Source: Myxococcales bacterium (GTDB lineage Bacteria; Myxococcota; Myxococcia; Myxococcales; Myxococcaceae). Taken from it: DNA of 36,739 bases. The stretch lies in assembly GCA_003153055.1 (NCBI GenBank), contig PMBV01000112.1, positions 1 to 36,739 on the forward strand, given 5' to 3'. Numbering within the stretch: position 1 is the first letter of the stretch; every line of letters begins with the position of its first letter. The notes below the pieces were generated by a model. That model made no database searches and was not told where the DNA came from. It worked only from the letters and a program-made list of their open reading frames with translations. Of the stretch, positions 8,204 to 17,600 are shown one piece after another. A program made the position numbers and the translations under genes.

Positions 8204-8237
8204 AGCTCCCACGCACGCACCTCGAGTCGTGGCAGCG

Positions 8238-11200
8238 TCACCCGTCCCACGCGCTGGCCACCGGCTGCTCGGTGGGAACTCCGTCGACGTAGAGCACCGA
8301 TTGCCCCAGCACCGCGGGCACTCGCGGCCCAGGCGTCACCACGCCCGTGAGGTTCAACGGATCGACCGCGGCCACTCGAATCGACAGCCCACTGGGCCCG
8401 AGCCGCCGTACCGCGCGGGAAGCACTGACGGCGTCTGGCAGCGCGAACTGCTCCCCGGCAAACCCGGCGAGGAAGCGCCCACCGCGAATCTCACCGCGAG
8501 CCTCGAGCCGACGGTAGACGCTCGCCAGCTCACGCCACGGCGGCGCCAACGGCTCGCGCACCAGGAGGTCACGAAACACGATGCCGTAGCGCTCGAGGAA
8601 CAGCGCCGCCAGCCGCTCCTGGAGGGCGGAGGGCTCACTCGGCTCGTGGAGCTCGAGGAGCGACCAACGCCCCGGCCCTCCCCGCCCGAGCGCCCGCTGC
8701 CGGCGCCGCAGCGCGGGTGACTGGAGCACCCTCAGGTTCTGCACGGCGTCGGCGGTGATGAGGCCACGGCCCACCAGCTCCCACAGGGCCTGCTCGACCT
8801 CGGCACCGAGCCGCCGCGCGCCCGACACCAGCTCGGTGAAGAACGACGCCCCGCGCCGCTCCAGCACGCCCAGCACGTCCCTCGCCGCGGCGCTGAGATC
8901 CCCAGGCCAAGGCCGGGGCCCATCGGCCAGAGGTCCTCCGCCTCGCGCTGCTTCGAGCAGCCACGCCAAGTCCTCCCGCTTGGCGAAGGTGAGGAATGCC
9001 GCTCGACTCACCGGCGCGCGACGGGGCGTCGGCGGAGGCTCGGTCACCACCAGCCCGCGCCGGGGGCTTCCACCCGAGGGCTCCCGCTGCGACAGCCGAC
9101 CCCACGCGACCTCGCCGCGATCGCACGCGTGCCCGAGCCACTCGCCGACGTACTGCCGCATACGGGCGGGGAAGAGCTCCGACTCCCACGCCGCGGCAGG
9201 GGCCTCGTAGCCCTGGAGCTGAGCGACCAGCTGCACGACCCCACCGGGCCCTCTGAGCTTCGTCTCAGGGTCCAGGTGCTGCCAGCGGAATAGGAACCGC
9301 ATGAAGTCCCGCGGCGAGAGCGGCTCGATCTCCCGGCGGAGCCTCCCCACCGTCAGCCGGTGAATGCGCTGGAGGAGCCGGCGATCGCACCATTCGATTT
9401 CCGCGGTCTGGGCACCGGGGCGGAAGTGGCCCCGGAGCACCTGCCCCACCGCCTCGAGCTTCGCCATGGCCGCCTCGACGTCGTACCGGCCGAGGCCGAG
9501 CAGCTCCGCGACCTCCGCCACCGTGGTGGGCCCGAGCACCTCCATCCACCCGCGCACGACTTGCCGGGCCGCGCTCTCTCGGTCCACCGGCTGGTCACCG
9601 GGCAGCGCAGACAGCTCGAGACGCGCCTGGGGAAAGAGGGCTTCGACCAGCGGCACCCGCTCGGCTGCGTAGACCAACCCGGGCCCATGCCCCTGAAGGA
9701 CGCCCGCCCGCCGAGACGACCGGAGGGCCTCCAGCTGCGCCCCATCGAGGAGGACGTTGGGAAGGAGACCGAGCTGGAGCAGCGCGTCGTGGAGCTCCTC
9801 CTCGTCGCGGATGACGGGCGCGGCATCGCGAATGACCTCGTCGATGGCCGAGGCGTCGAGCGCTCCGAAAGCGGCGGCGTCTTCCGGCGGCAGCGAGCGG
9901 CGCACCGACACGGCCCGGGCCCGGCGCTCCTCGAGCGGGGCATCGTCGAGGAAGGTGTACGGCGCCGAGCTCACCATCTGGTGCGCGAAGACGCTGGGCT
10001 CGGGTGAATCGACCGCCACCTTGCGAATGCGCCCGTCTTTGAGCCCCTCGAGCACGGCCCGCAGACCCGCGAGGTCCATGAAGTCCTCGAGGCAGTCCTT
10101 CATCGTCTCCGTCACCAGCGGTTGGCTGGGCACCTCGAGCTCCTGCCCTCCATGGTTGTCTTGACAGCCGACCTGCTCGGGAAACACGGCGGCGATGAGC
10201 GACTCGGCCCGGGCCCGCTGGAAGGCGGGAGGCACGCGCTTGCCGCCCGACTGCCTGGCCAGCATGAGCGCCCGGCCAGCGGCCCAGCGAAAGCGGGTCC
10301 CGAACATCGGAGCCTGCAGTACGGCCTGGGTCAGCACCCGCTCGGCGGTGGTGGGAGTGACGAAGTCGAAGATGTCCATCAGTGGGAAGCTGTGCTGCTC
10401 GCCCAGCGACAGGAGGATGCCGTCGTCGCTGGCCGCCGCCTGCAGCTCGAAGTCGAAGGCTCGGCAGAAGGACTTCCTCAGCGCCATGCCCCAGGCGCGG
10501 TTGATGCGGGCACCGAAGGGCGCGTGAATGACGAGCTGCATGCCCCCGGCCTCGTCGAAGAAGCGCTCGGCGATGACCATGGCTTGGGTCGGAACCTGGG
10601 AGAGCGCCTTGGCCCCGGCGTGAATGTACCTCGCCAAGAGGCCCGCGGGAGCCGCGCCCAGCCCCAGCTGGCGCTCGAGCCACTCGGCGGCATCGGGGCG
10701 ACGAGCGAGGTCTTCACGGAGCCGGGCCACCTCGTGCGACAGCTCGTCGGTGCGAGCGGGGGCCTCGCCGCGCCAGAAGGGCACCGTGGGCGCCTGACCG
10801 TGAGCGTTCTCCACCCGCACCACGCCGGCCCAGATGCGGCGAATGCGCCAGGAGGTGCTGCCGAGGACGAAGACCTCTCCCGGCATGGACTCGGTGGCGA
10901 AGTCCTCATCGACGGTGCCCACCTGCTTGTCCTCGGGCTCGACGATGACGGGGTAGCTGAAGAGGTCGGCGATGGCGCCGCCGTTGGACAGCGCCATGAG
11001 CCGCGCCCCACGCCGGGCCTTGAGCTGCCCGTGGACTCGGTCTCGATGCACGTGGACCCGTGAGCGCCCTCGGGTGGTGGCCACTCCCTCGGACACCATG
11101 TGGAGGACGTCGTCGTACTCCTCGCGGGTGAGGCTCGAGTACGGCTGGGCGCGGCGGAAGACTTCGAAGAGCGCGTCCTCGGGCCAGTCTTGCGCCGCCA

Positions 11201-12479
11201 CCTCGGCGATGAGCTGCTGGGCGAGGACATCGAGCGGCTTCGAGGGCATCCGCACGGCGTCGAGGGTCCCCTCGCCAATGGCGCGGAGCATCGCGACACA
11301 CTCGACCAGCTCGTCCCGCGACATGGCGAACAGCACGCCCTTCGACACCGCCGACTTGTGGTGACCCGAGCGCCCGAGGCGCTGGAGCATGACCGCGATG
11401 CTGCGCGGAGAGCCCAGCTGCACCACCACGTCGATGGACCCGATGTCGATGCCCAGCTCGAGGCTGGCGGTGGCCACCATCACTTTGAGGGTGCCGGCCT
11501 TGAGCCGCTCCTCGGCCGCGACCCGAGGCTCCTTGGCCATGCTGCCGTGGTGGGCGGCCACGAGTGAATGGCCCAGGCGCTCACCCAAGTCGTGGGCCAG
11601 GCGCTCGGCGAGGCGCCGGGTGTTGGTGAAGACGAGCATCGTGCGATGCTCCTTCGACAGCTCGACGAGACGGTCGTAGACCTGGCCCCACATTTCCTGG
11701 GTGGCGACGGCGGTGAGCTCGTCTTGCGGAATCTCGACCGAGAGACTCCAGGGCCTGAGGTGACCGACCTGCACCAGCTCGCACGGCGGTCGACCGTCGC
11801 GGGGGGCCCCGGTGAGGAAGCCGGCGAGGAGCTCGAGGGGGCGCGTGGTGGCCGACAGCCCGATGCACTGCGGGGCCTGAGGCAACAGCGCCCGCAGCCG
11901 CTCCATCGAGAGGGCGAAGTGCGAGCCGCGCTTGTCTCGGGCCAACGCGTGGATCTCATCGACCACCACGGTGCGTACCGTCTTGAGCGTCTGCCGGGAG
12001 CGCTCGGCGGTGAGGTAAAGGTACAGCGACTCCGGGGTGGTGATGAGGATGTGCGGTGGGCGCTTCACCATCGCCGCCCGCTCCGAGGCCGGGGTGTCGC
12101 CGGAGCGAACCATCACCCGAATGTCGGGTAGCTCGAGGCCTTCGGCCGAGGCGAGGGCCCGCAGCTGCGCCAACGGCTCGAGGAGGTTCTTCTGAACGTC
12201 GTTCCCGAGGGCCTTGAGCGGAGAGACGTAGAGGACGCGCATCTCATCGGTCAGCGTGCCCTGGGCGGCATCGCGAAACAGGCCGTCGAGGCAGGCGAGG
12301 AAGGCCGTCAACGTCTTGCCCGAGCCGGTGGGCGCCGCGATGAGGACGTCTCGGCCCGAGCGAATGACGGGCCAGCCGCGAATCTGGGGCTCGGTGGGCT
12401 CGCCCAGGCGCTGGGTGAACCACCGCTGCACCACCGGGTGGAAGACCTTCAACGCATCGGCGGGACCGGGCTCGGACAT
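8238..12479 (-). CDS. lhr: Lhr-type superfamily 2 DNA helicase
   Basis: A 1413-residue helicase. The core has Walker A APTGSGKT (49-56), motif Ia VSPLKAL, TTPESLYL, motif II DEIH (174-177), motif III GLSATTRP (208-215), motif IV LVFTNTRRLAERL, motif V LELGIDIGSIDVVVQ and motif VI QRLGRSGHH. A winged helix and the Lhr-core domain follow, then a long C-terminal extension (roughly 880-1413) of further winged-helix domains, as in E. coli Lhr (about 1540 aa). Lhr translocates 3'-5' on single-stranded DNA, favours RNA:DNA hybrids and is tied to DNA repair. I chose the ATG at 12479 because the 95 upstream codons of the open frame lie in the repeat-bearing intergenic region and are not helicase-like. 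The Shine-Dalgarno there is weak. It is the last gene of the leftward block. Confidence 0.92.
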   Translation of the reverse strand: MSEPGPADALKVFHPVVQRWFTQRLGEPTEPQIRGWPVIRSGRDVLIAAPTGSGKTLTAFLACLDGLFRDAAQGTLTDEMRVLYVSPLKALGNDVQKNLLEPLAQLRALASAEGLELPDIRVMVRSGDTPASERAAMVKRPPHILITTPESLYLYLTAERSRQTLKTVRTVVVDEIHALARDKRGSHFALSMERLRALLPQAPQCIGLSATTRPLELLAGFLTGAPRDGRPPCELVQVGHLRPWSLSVEIPQDELTAVATQEMWGQVYDRLVELSKEHRTMLVFTNTRRLAERLAHDLGERLGHSLVAAHHGSMAKEPRVAAEERLKAGTLKVMVATASLELGIDIGSIDVVVQLGSPRSIAVMLQRLGRSGHHKSAVSKGVLFAMSRDELVECVAMLRAIGEGTLDAVRMPSKPLDVLAQQLIAEVAAQDWPEDALFEVFRRAQPYSSLTREEYDDVLHMVSEGVATTRGRSRVHVHRDRVHGQLKARRGARLMALSNGGAIADLFSYPVIVEPEDKQVGTVDEDFATESMPGEVFVLGSTSWRIRRIWAGVVRVENAHGQAPTVPFWRGEAPARTDELSHEVARLREDLARRPDAAEWLERQLGLGAAPAGLLARYIHAGAKALSQVPTQAMVIAERFFDEAGGMQLVIHAPFGARINRAWGMALRKSFCRAFDFELQAAASDDGILLSLGEQHSFPLMDIFDFVTPTTAERVLTQAVLQAPMFGTRFRWAAGRALMLARQSGGKRVPPAFQRARAESLIAAVFPEQVGCQDNHGGQELEVPSQPLVTETMKDCLEDFMDLAGLRAVLEGLKDGRIRKVAVDSPEPSVFAHQMVSSAPYTFLDDAPLEERRARAVSVRRSLPPEDAAAFGALDASAIDEVIRDAAPVIRDEEELHDALLQLGLLPNVLLDGAQLEALRSSRRAGVLQGHGPGLVYAAERVPLVEALFPQARLELSALPGDQPVDRESAARQVVRGWMEVLGPTTVAEVAELLGLGRYDVEAAMAKLEAVGQVLRGHFRPGAQTAEIEWCDRRLLQRIHRLTVGRLRREIEPLSPRDFMRFLFRWQHLDPETKLRGPGGVVQLVAQLQGYEAPAAAWESELFPARMRQYVGEWLGHACDRGEVAWGRLSQREPSGGSPRRGLVVTEPPPTPRRAPVSRAAFLTFAKREDLAWLLEAARGGGPLADGPRPWPGDLSAAARDVLGVLERRGASFFTELVSGARRLGAEVEQALWELVGRGLITADAVQNLRVLQSPALRRRQRALGRGGPGRWSLLELHEPSEPSALQERLAALFLERYGIVFRDLLVREPLAPPWRELASVYRRLEARGEIRGGRFLAGFAGEQFALPDAVSASRAVRRLGPSGLSIRVAAVDPLNLTGVVTPGPRVPAVLGQSVLYVDGVPTEQPVASAWDG

Positions 12480-12603
12480 GAGCGAGAAGCTGAACAGAGG
12501 TTCACTCCAAAACTCAACTCCCCCGGTCAGGTCAGGCGAGGTCGCCGCGGGAGGAGGGTTCTGGCGACGAGCCGCCGCGGGCGAGCATGCCTCGAGGGGT
12601 GAT

Positions 12604-12765
12604 GGTGCGGCCGGTGCCAACCACCGAGGTAGTCTGGCCAGCCCCTCGACCCGAAAGCGAGGGTGTCCGCACGTGAGATGGGTGCCCTCTCGAGAGGTGG
12701 TCCGTGACTGGCGGGGGCTGAGTCCAAATGGAAAAGCAGCTTCCATTCGTGACAGTTGGCCCAAC
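12604..12765. repeat. Two-module intergenic repeat, copy A
   Basis: This lies in the 325-bp gap between lhr and the small lipoprotein gene (12480-12804), in which I see no gene. Module 1 (12604-12652) contains CTGGCCAGCCCCTCGA at 12634-12649. Module 2 (12724-12751) is a 28-base block with arms AATGGAA and TTCCATT around a seven-base loop, followed at once by the hairpin AGTTG-GCC-CAACT (12753-12765). Both modules recur in the same order and orientation at 34.15-34.48 kb; the 28-base block differs at one base. Between the modules here is the perfect palindrome CCTCTCGAGAGG (12686-12697). It is downstream of the lipoprotein gene, so the hairpins may also end its transcript. Confidence 0.6.
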
Positions 12766-12804
12766 TTTCATGGGCGATTCGTGAGCTCTCGCCGCACAGC
12801 GGGG

Positions 12805-13554
12805 TCAGGGGCAGGTGGCGGCGCTGGGGGAGAAGCCACCATCGACGGAGAAGTAGAAGACCTGTCGGAAGTAGACGGCCTCGTTGAGCGGCTTGGTCGC
12901 CGGGTCGACGCTGGCGGAGTCGTAGGCCCACATCCACGAGGCGCCGGCGCTGTCGATGCCGAACTTGGAGAAGGTGCTGCCGTACGGGGCGCTTCCGTAG
13001 GGGAGCTCGGCGACGCCACGGGCCCACTGGGAGTCGTCGAAGTCGAGGCGGGTCCACCCTCCGTCGGCGAGCTCCGGGAGTCCGGCGTCCTGGCCAGCGT
13101 TGAGCACCTTCCAGCCGGCGCCACTGGCGAAGATGCGAGGCGCCCTGGTGTCACCCGCGTCGCCGAGCCTGAAGTCGAGGAGCATGCCCCGGTCGACCGT
13201 GCGAGTCCCCAGGTTCTGGCGGTTGAAGGCAAGTACGGCGACGACGTTGGGCCGCGTCGGGTTGCGGTTGACCTGAATGGTGCGCTCGAGGGCGTTGCTG
13301 CTCCATGGGACCGCCTGCGAGGCGACGTAGGTGCCGTTGATGTAGACGGTCGCTTCGTCGTCGGCGGTGACGTAGAGCGTCGCGGCCGCGGTGTCGTCGA
13401 GGGAGATGCCGCAGGGGGACCCTGCGTCCTGCGCGGCGTCACCTCCTCCGGCCCCGCCGCCGACGCCACCACCGTCGGGTCCTTGGCCGGCGCCACAGTT
13501 GCAGCCAGGAATGAGGAGCGCGACAACAGCGAGGGCCAGCAACGGGCGCATCAT
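12805..13554 (-). CDS. Small lipoprotein with a galactose-binding-like beta domain
   Basis: A 249-residue predicted lipoprotein. The signal is MMRPLLALAVVALLIPGC with a lipobox cysteine at 18, then a Gly/Asp-rich linker to about residue 45. The mature part has TADDEATVYINGTYV, a PNVVAVLAFN strand, and a C-terminal half with WTRLDFDDSQWARG. This pattern is typical of the jelly-roll (galactose-binding-like) domains beside glycosidases and sialate esterases. No catalytic domain is present, so it may bind sugar or protein at the cell surface. The ATG at 13554 was chosen because GGAAGG lies seven bases upstream and the signal peptide begins there. It starts 100 bp downstream of the HprK-like gene and may be co-transcribed. 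The fold call is by pattern only. Confidence 0.65.
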   Translation of the reverse strand: MMRPLLALAVVALLIPGCNCGAGQGPDGGGVGGGAGGGDAAQDAGSPCGISLDDTAAATLYVTADDEATVYINGTYVASQAVPWSSNALERTIQVNRNPTRPNVVAVLAFNRQNLGTRTVDRGMLLDFRLGDAGDTRAPRIFASGAGWKVLNAGQDAGLPELADGGWTRLDFDDSQWARGVAELPYGSAPYGSTFSKFGIDSAGASWMWAYDSASVDPATKPLNEAVYFRQVFYFSVDGGFSPSAATCP

Positions 13555-13654
13555 GGGAGCCTTCCGTCTGGATGAGTGAGCAGGGTGACAATAGGAGAGC
13601 GCCTCGCCGGTGACCATCGGACGCTCCCGCCATTCGGACTGGGCTTCCAGAAGG

Positions 13655-14437
13655 TCAGACCCGGCGTGGATCGAGCCTTTCGCTGAGGAAGGTGCCCACG
13701 ACGGGGTCATTTCGGAACGTGAGCCGCCGCGGCATCACCACGGAGAGGAGCTGCATGACCCGCCGGGCCTTCTCACCGGGACTGAGACCTCCGGGCTCGG
13801 ACTCGTAGGTCGCCTGCATCAGCCAGGTGAAGGCCTCCGTGGGGGCGATTGGCTCGAGACGCTCCTCGGCTCCCTTGGCGAGTTTGACGAGGAGTCCGAC
13901 TCGGCTCTGGCACGGCGCGCCGGGAATGGGGCAGTTCGAGCGGAAGGGCGTCCCGGCACACATGCCGTCGGGGAAGACTTGGATGATCTCGTCAGAGAGG
14001 AGCTGGGCGCTGGTGTGCCTCACGCAGAGCGTCGCCAGCGTCGACTTCCCGTCACCACTCTGCCCAGGTGCCACCACGGCGACCCCACCAAAAGAAACAC
14101 CGGACGCGTGCAGCAGGAGGCCGCCCGTTTCGAGCGTCGCGGCGTGCCAAGCAATTCGGAGAGCCGCTTCGGCCGCGAAGGGGTTTTCGGGGATGACAAA
14201 TTCGAGCAACCCGTCAGACAGCCGATACGATCCTCCCTCGAAGACCGAGCTCGACATGGGGGTGGGCAGGGGCGATTCCTCTCGCCGACGCACCACGCGC
14301 AGTCGCGGACTCTGACTCCTGGGTATCTCGAAGCTACGGGAAAAGACCCGTGAAGACGCAAGCGCGAGCAGTCCTCCGTCCACCTCCAGCACGAAGCCGG
14401 GCCCTGCGACCAACCCGACACCCGGCTCCGCAGCCAT
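13655..14437 (-). CDS. HPr-kinase-like P-loop kinase (RiPP-type)
   Basis: A 260-residue protein with the HPr kinase C-terminal (PEP-carboxykinase-like) fold. It has LLLHASGVSF (107-116), Walker A GQSGDGKST (125-133) and the second acidic motif LLSDEIIQV with D149/E150. True HPrK/P is about 310 aa, with an N-terminal receptor domain and a HGxxxxV loop that I do not find. Shorter homologues like this one phosphorylate peptides in some lasso-peptide clusters or have unknown roles. The gene starts 12 bp after the Cys-rich peptide stop and is in the same reading frame, with four sense codons between the TGA and this ATG. No Shine-Dalgarno is visible, so its translation probably depends on the peptide gene. 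The natural inference is that it phosphorylates that peptide. Confidence 0.72.
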   Translation of the reverse strand: MAAEPGVGLVAGPGFVLEVDGGLLALASSRVFSRSFEIPRSQSPRLRVVRRREESPLPTPMSSSVFEGGSYRLSDGLLEFVIPENPFAAEAALRIAWHAATLETGGLLLHASGVSFGGVAVVAPGQSGDGKSTLATLCVRHTSAQLLSDEIIQVFPDGMCAGTPFRSNCPIPGAPCQSRVGLLVKLAKGAEERLEPIAPTEAFTWLMQATYESEPGGLSPGEKARRVMQLLSVVMPRRLTFRNDPVVGTFLSERLDPRRV

Positions 14438-14449
14438 TTCAGCGACGGC

Positions 14450-14668
14450 TCAGGGGCACAGGCCTGGATCCACGCCCGGGCAAATAGTGCAGTCAGCAGC
14501 GCAGCCCGTGCTCCCAATCGTCCCGCAATCGAACAGCGGAGGTGTACAAAACAGGAGCGCTGGGCCGGCCAACTGCGAGCCGACCGAACGCACCACGGGT
14601 GCCGCGTACCGTCGACGCTTCGCCCCGTCGGCCTTGGAGGTCTTCGTGTTCATACTCGCTAGTGCCAT
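14450..14668 (-). CDS. Small Cys-rich peptide, RiPP-precursor-like
   Basis: A 72-residue peptide, or 67 if started at the second ATG (14653). A basic N-terminus (KRRR at 17-20) is followed by YAAPVVRSVG (21-30). This fits the Y-x-x-P-x-hydrophobic-x-x-x-G leader pattern that RRE proteins recognise in lasso and related RiPPs. The C-terminal part (from about 40) is small and hydrophobic, with six cysteines at 41, 48, 56, 60, 63 and 71, and ends LCP. It has no signal peptide. The first ATG overlaps the last codons of the giant lipoprotein gene and the second is five bases past that gene's stop, so it is likely coupled to it. An HprK-like kinase follows at once. I do not recognise the mature sequence; the precursor role is inferred. 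Confidence 0.62.
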   Translation of the reverse strand: MALASMNTKTSKADGAKRRRYAAPVVRSVGSQLAGPALLFCTPPLFDCGTIGSTGCAADCTICPGVDPGLCP

Positions 14669-17600
14669 ACCGTGATTTTTCCGGGAGCGTTCAAGTCATC
14701 GGATACTGCAAGATCGTCCTTTCCATCTCCATCGAAATCCGCAACCACCGTGCTGACACCATTTCGGGTGCCCGAGAGGATCGACTGCCAGAACCCAACC
14801 GTCGGAGTCGCATCGTATCCACCGGTTGGGCGGCGGTAGAAGATCCAAGCTGCCGAGCCGGTCGTCGCGCCCCCGCCAATGACGACGTCCTTGCCTCCCG
14901 TCGAATTGCCGTCAAGGTTCCCTACGCTCAAAGAAGTCCCGAAGGACAGTGGTGCAGACCCAGTGAACTGGTGCGCTGGACTCCCGTAGCCGGTCGCTGT
15001 TCCCGTGGCGAAGATGTACACGTACCCACGCTTGACGTTCGACACCAGAAGGTCCTTGGCGGAGGTTCCGAGCAACTGGACGCCACCCACGCTTCGGAGC
15101 CCGAAGCCGTTGTTGACACCGTCTTGCGGCGTCGTACCGTCAGTGAGCGCCTGAATCGAAAGAGACGTCGGCACTGGCGAGGCTGCGGCCGCGACCACTG
15201 CACCCGAGTACAGGAAGACCTTGTTCACCGAATTCTTCGCGTCAGCAACCGCGAAGTCAGGAATGTTGTCTCCGGTGATGTCGCCGAGGAGCGTGGTACC
15301 TCCAACGGTTTGAGCGAAGTTGTTGGTCGTCGAAGCGACCGTATCGACAGGAGTTGGTCCATCGAGGACCCAGCTCGCTGTCGTTGCATTCACCGGCACA
15401 TAGAGGCGACCACTCGTACCATCGCTCGCGGTCCTCAGTGCAATCCACTGTGCGAGCGTCTTGCCTCCCTTGAAGATGTAGACGCGCCCCCGGCCGGCAT
15501 TCTCTTGAGTCGCCGACATGAGCAGGTCCTTCACTCCGTCGCCATCAACGTCGATCATCTGAACCATGTCACCGAGGCGAACCCCCGTGGCACTCCCTCG
15601 GAACTCGACGAACGCGTTGGTCGTCGTGTCGATCACGTTTGTCGCCACCGAAGTCGGCCCAAAGTAGAGGAACACTCGACCCATCTGCAAGGCGTATGAA
15701 GGTGCACCAACCGCGACATCGGGTCTGGTTGAATCGCCGCCGACGTCACCTACCGCAACCGACCAACCAAATGCGTTGGCGACGTTCTCGTAGGGCACGA
15801 TCTCCTGGCAGGCGCCCGCGGTGCATGACGTCTGGTCCACGAACGGGTTGGCACCCCAATAGATGTACACAGCGCCCACCGACCCTACGGCTGCGATGGC
15901 TCGCGAATACGAACCCACCACCAGGTCATCGAAGGCATCGAAGTTGATGCTCCCCCCGGCCGCTGTGACGTAGCCAAAGCGCTGGGAAGCAGTAGCGGTT
16001 GGGTTGGTCAGGGTGGCGACGTTTCCTGGATTGGCCAAGGGAGTAGGAGCCGCATAGGTCGAGTAGTTCCCAACGGCATCAAATGCGCGAACGGCGATGC
16101 AGTAGGTGTTCATCGGGGGCACGGTAATGGTCTTGTTGATGGTCGATGCACTCCAGGGAACGATCGAATCTTGTTGGGCCTGCGCGCTGTTGAAGTAGTT
16201 CGTAGTCGACGCCAAGCAGTTCGCCCCAGAAACGATCTGGGTCGTCCACCGAACGTCGTACCCTGCGTGAGCGACGGCGCCATCGTCGAACGTCGGCGCC
16301 CAAGAGAGCTGCACACTGGCCGCGCGCCCATCTGTCACGGTCTGCGTGAAGGTCGGGGCGTCCGGCGGGACCACGTCGACCGTGATGGTGCCGGTCGAGA
16401 CGGTCGTCACGTTCGAGTACTGATCGACAACCTCGATGACCATCGGCCCGGTGGTCTTCTGGGGTTGCGAGACGGGAATGAGCACCGACGCGGCTGGGTC
16501 CGCGCTGATCGCTTGGCTCGCAACCTGAGAGCCGTTGACCTTCACCCTCGCGGTGCCACCATTGGCGCCTGTAACGGTAGTCAGGGTGATGGTGAAGTCA
16601 CCGGGAGCCCCGGCAGTTCCGTCTTGGATATAGCCGTTGGTCATCAAGTTGATGTTCCCCGCGGCGACGATGTACACGGCGGCGGCGTTCGGGGAGTACG
16701 AGACGACACTCGGTGTCGAGATGTGAACATTCATGGTGCCCGTCGAGACTGTGGTGACGAGCCCTGCACCATTGTCGATGTCGAGCTCGAACTGCGCGGT
16801 GGTGGCGTCGGTCACGACGGCCGAGAACGACACATCGCCACTGCCGGAAGTGCCCGACGGTCCTGCGACCTGAGCGCGAGGCCCTGGGAGCACTCGGTAG
16901 AGGGTGACATTCTGGCCGGCCTGACAGTTGGAGCTGTGCCCGGAGACCGTCACGTTTGCGAGGCCCGCCCCCGCGGAGGTGCTGTTCAGCGTGTTGATGA
17001 GTGAGCCCGTCGGCGCCGTGAGAGCCAGCGAGCACCCCACTGCGTTGATGGTCATGTTGATTGAGGAACTGCAGGCGTTTCCTGCTGCATCCGTCAGGCT
17101 CGCCAGTACTGTTTGAGCCCCTCCCGGGTAGGTCAGAGAGCCGGCTGCGACACCAGTGCTCACCACGAGCGTGCCCACCTGGCTCCCGTTGGAGCTCACC
17201 GTCACCGTCTGACCATCTGCCCCACCGACGGTGACCGAGGTCGGCAGGAGGTAGGTGCTGTAGAGTCCACTGTTGGAGGGGCTCGTGAGCGAGCAGGTCG
17301 GTGGATCTCGGTCGATCACGACGGCACTCCGTGCGACCGCGACCGTTGGGTTGCCTGATTCATCGGTGCACGTGGCCGCGAAGCCGAAGGTGTTCGTGCC
17401 GGAGCTTGCCATCGTAAACGGCCGAGACACGCTATTCGAGACGCGAGAGACCGCTCCGGGGGTAACCGTCTCGGCGTTCTGCGGGGTCACCACCATCGCG
17501 ACGTTGGCGCTCGGAACGTCGGCAGACGTGTCAACCTGGGTATCAATGCCGTAGGTCGGGAGTGTCGCGGTGTTGTCGGGGAGGCCGAACAGGTTCTTGG

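Noticed and set aside
12724..12751. Integron attC site or IS end
   Set aside because: The palindrome is far too short and lacks the attC R'/R'' core sites. No transposase or integrase is nearby and no target duplication is visible.
14450..14668. Calling the peptide locus a lasso-peptide cluster
   Set aside because: Only the leader-like motif and a kinase are present. The leader peptidase and asparagine-synthetase-like cyclase needed for lasso peptides are not in the flanking genes.
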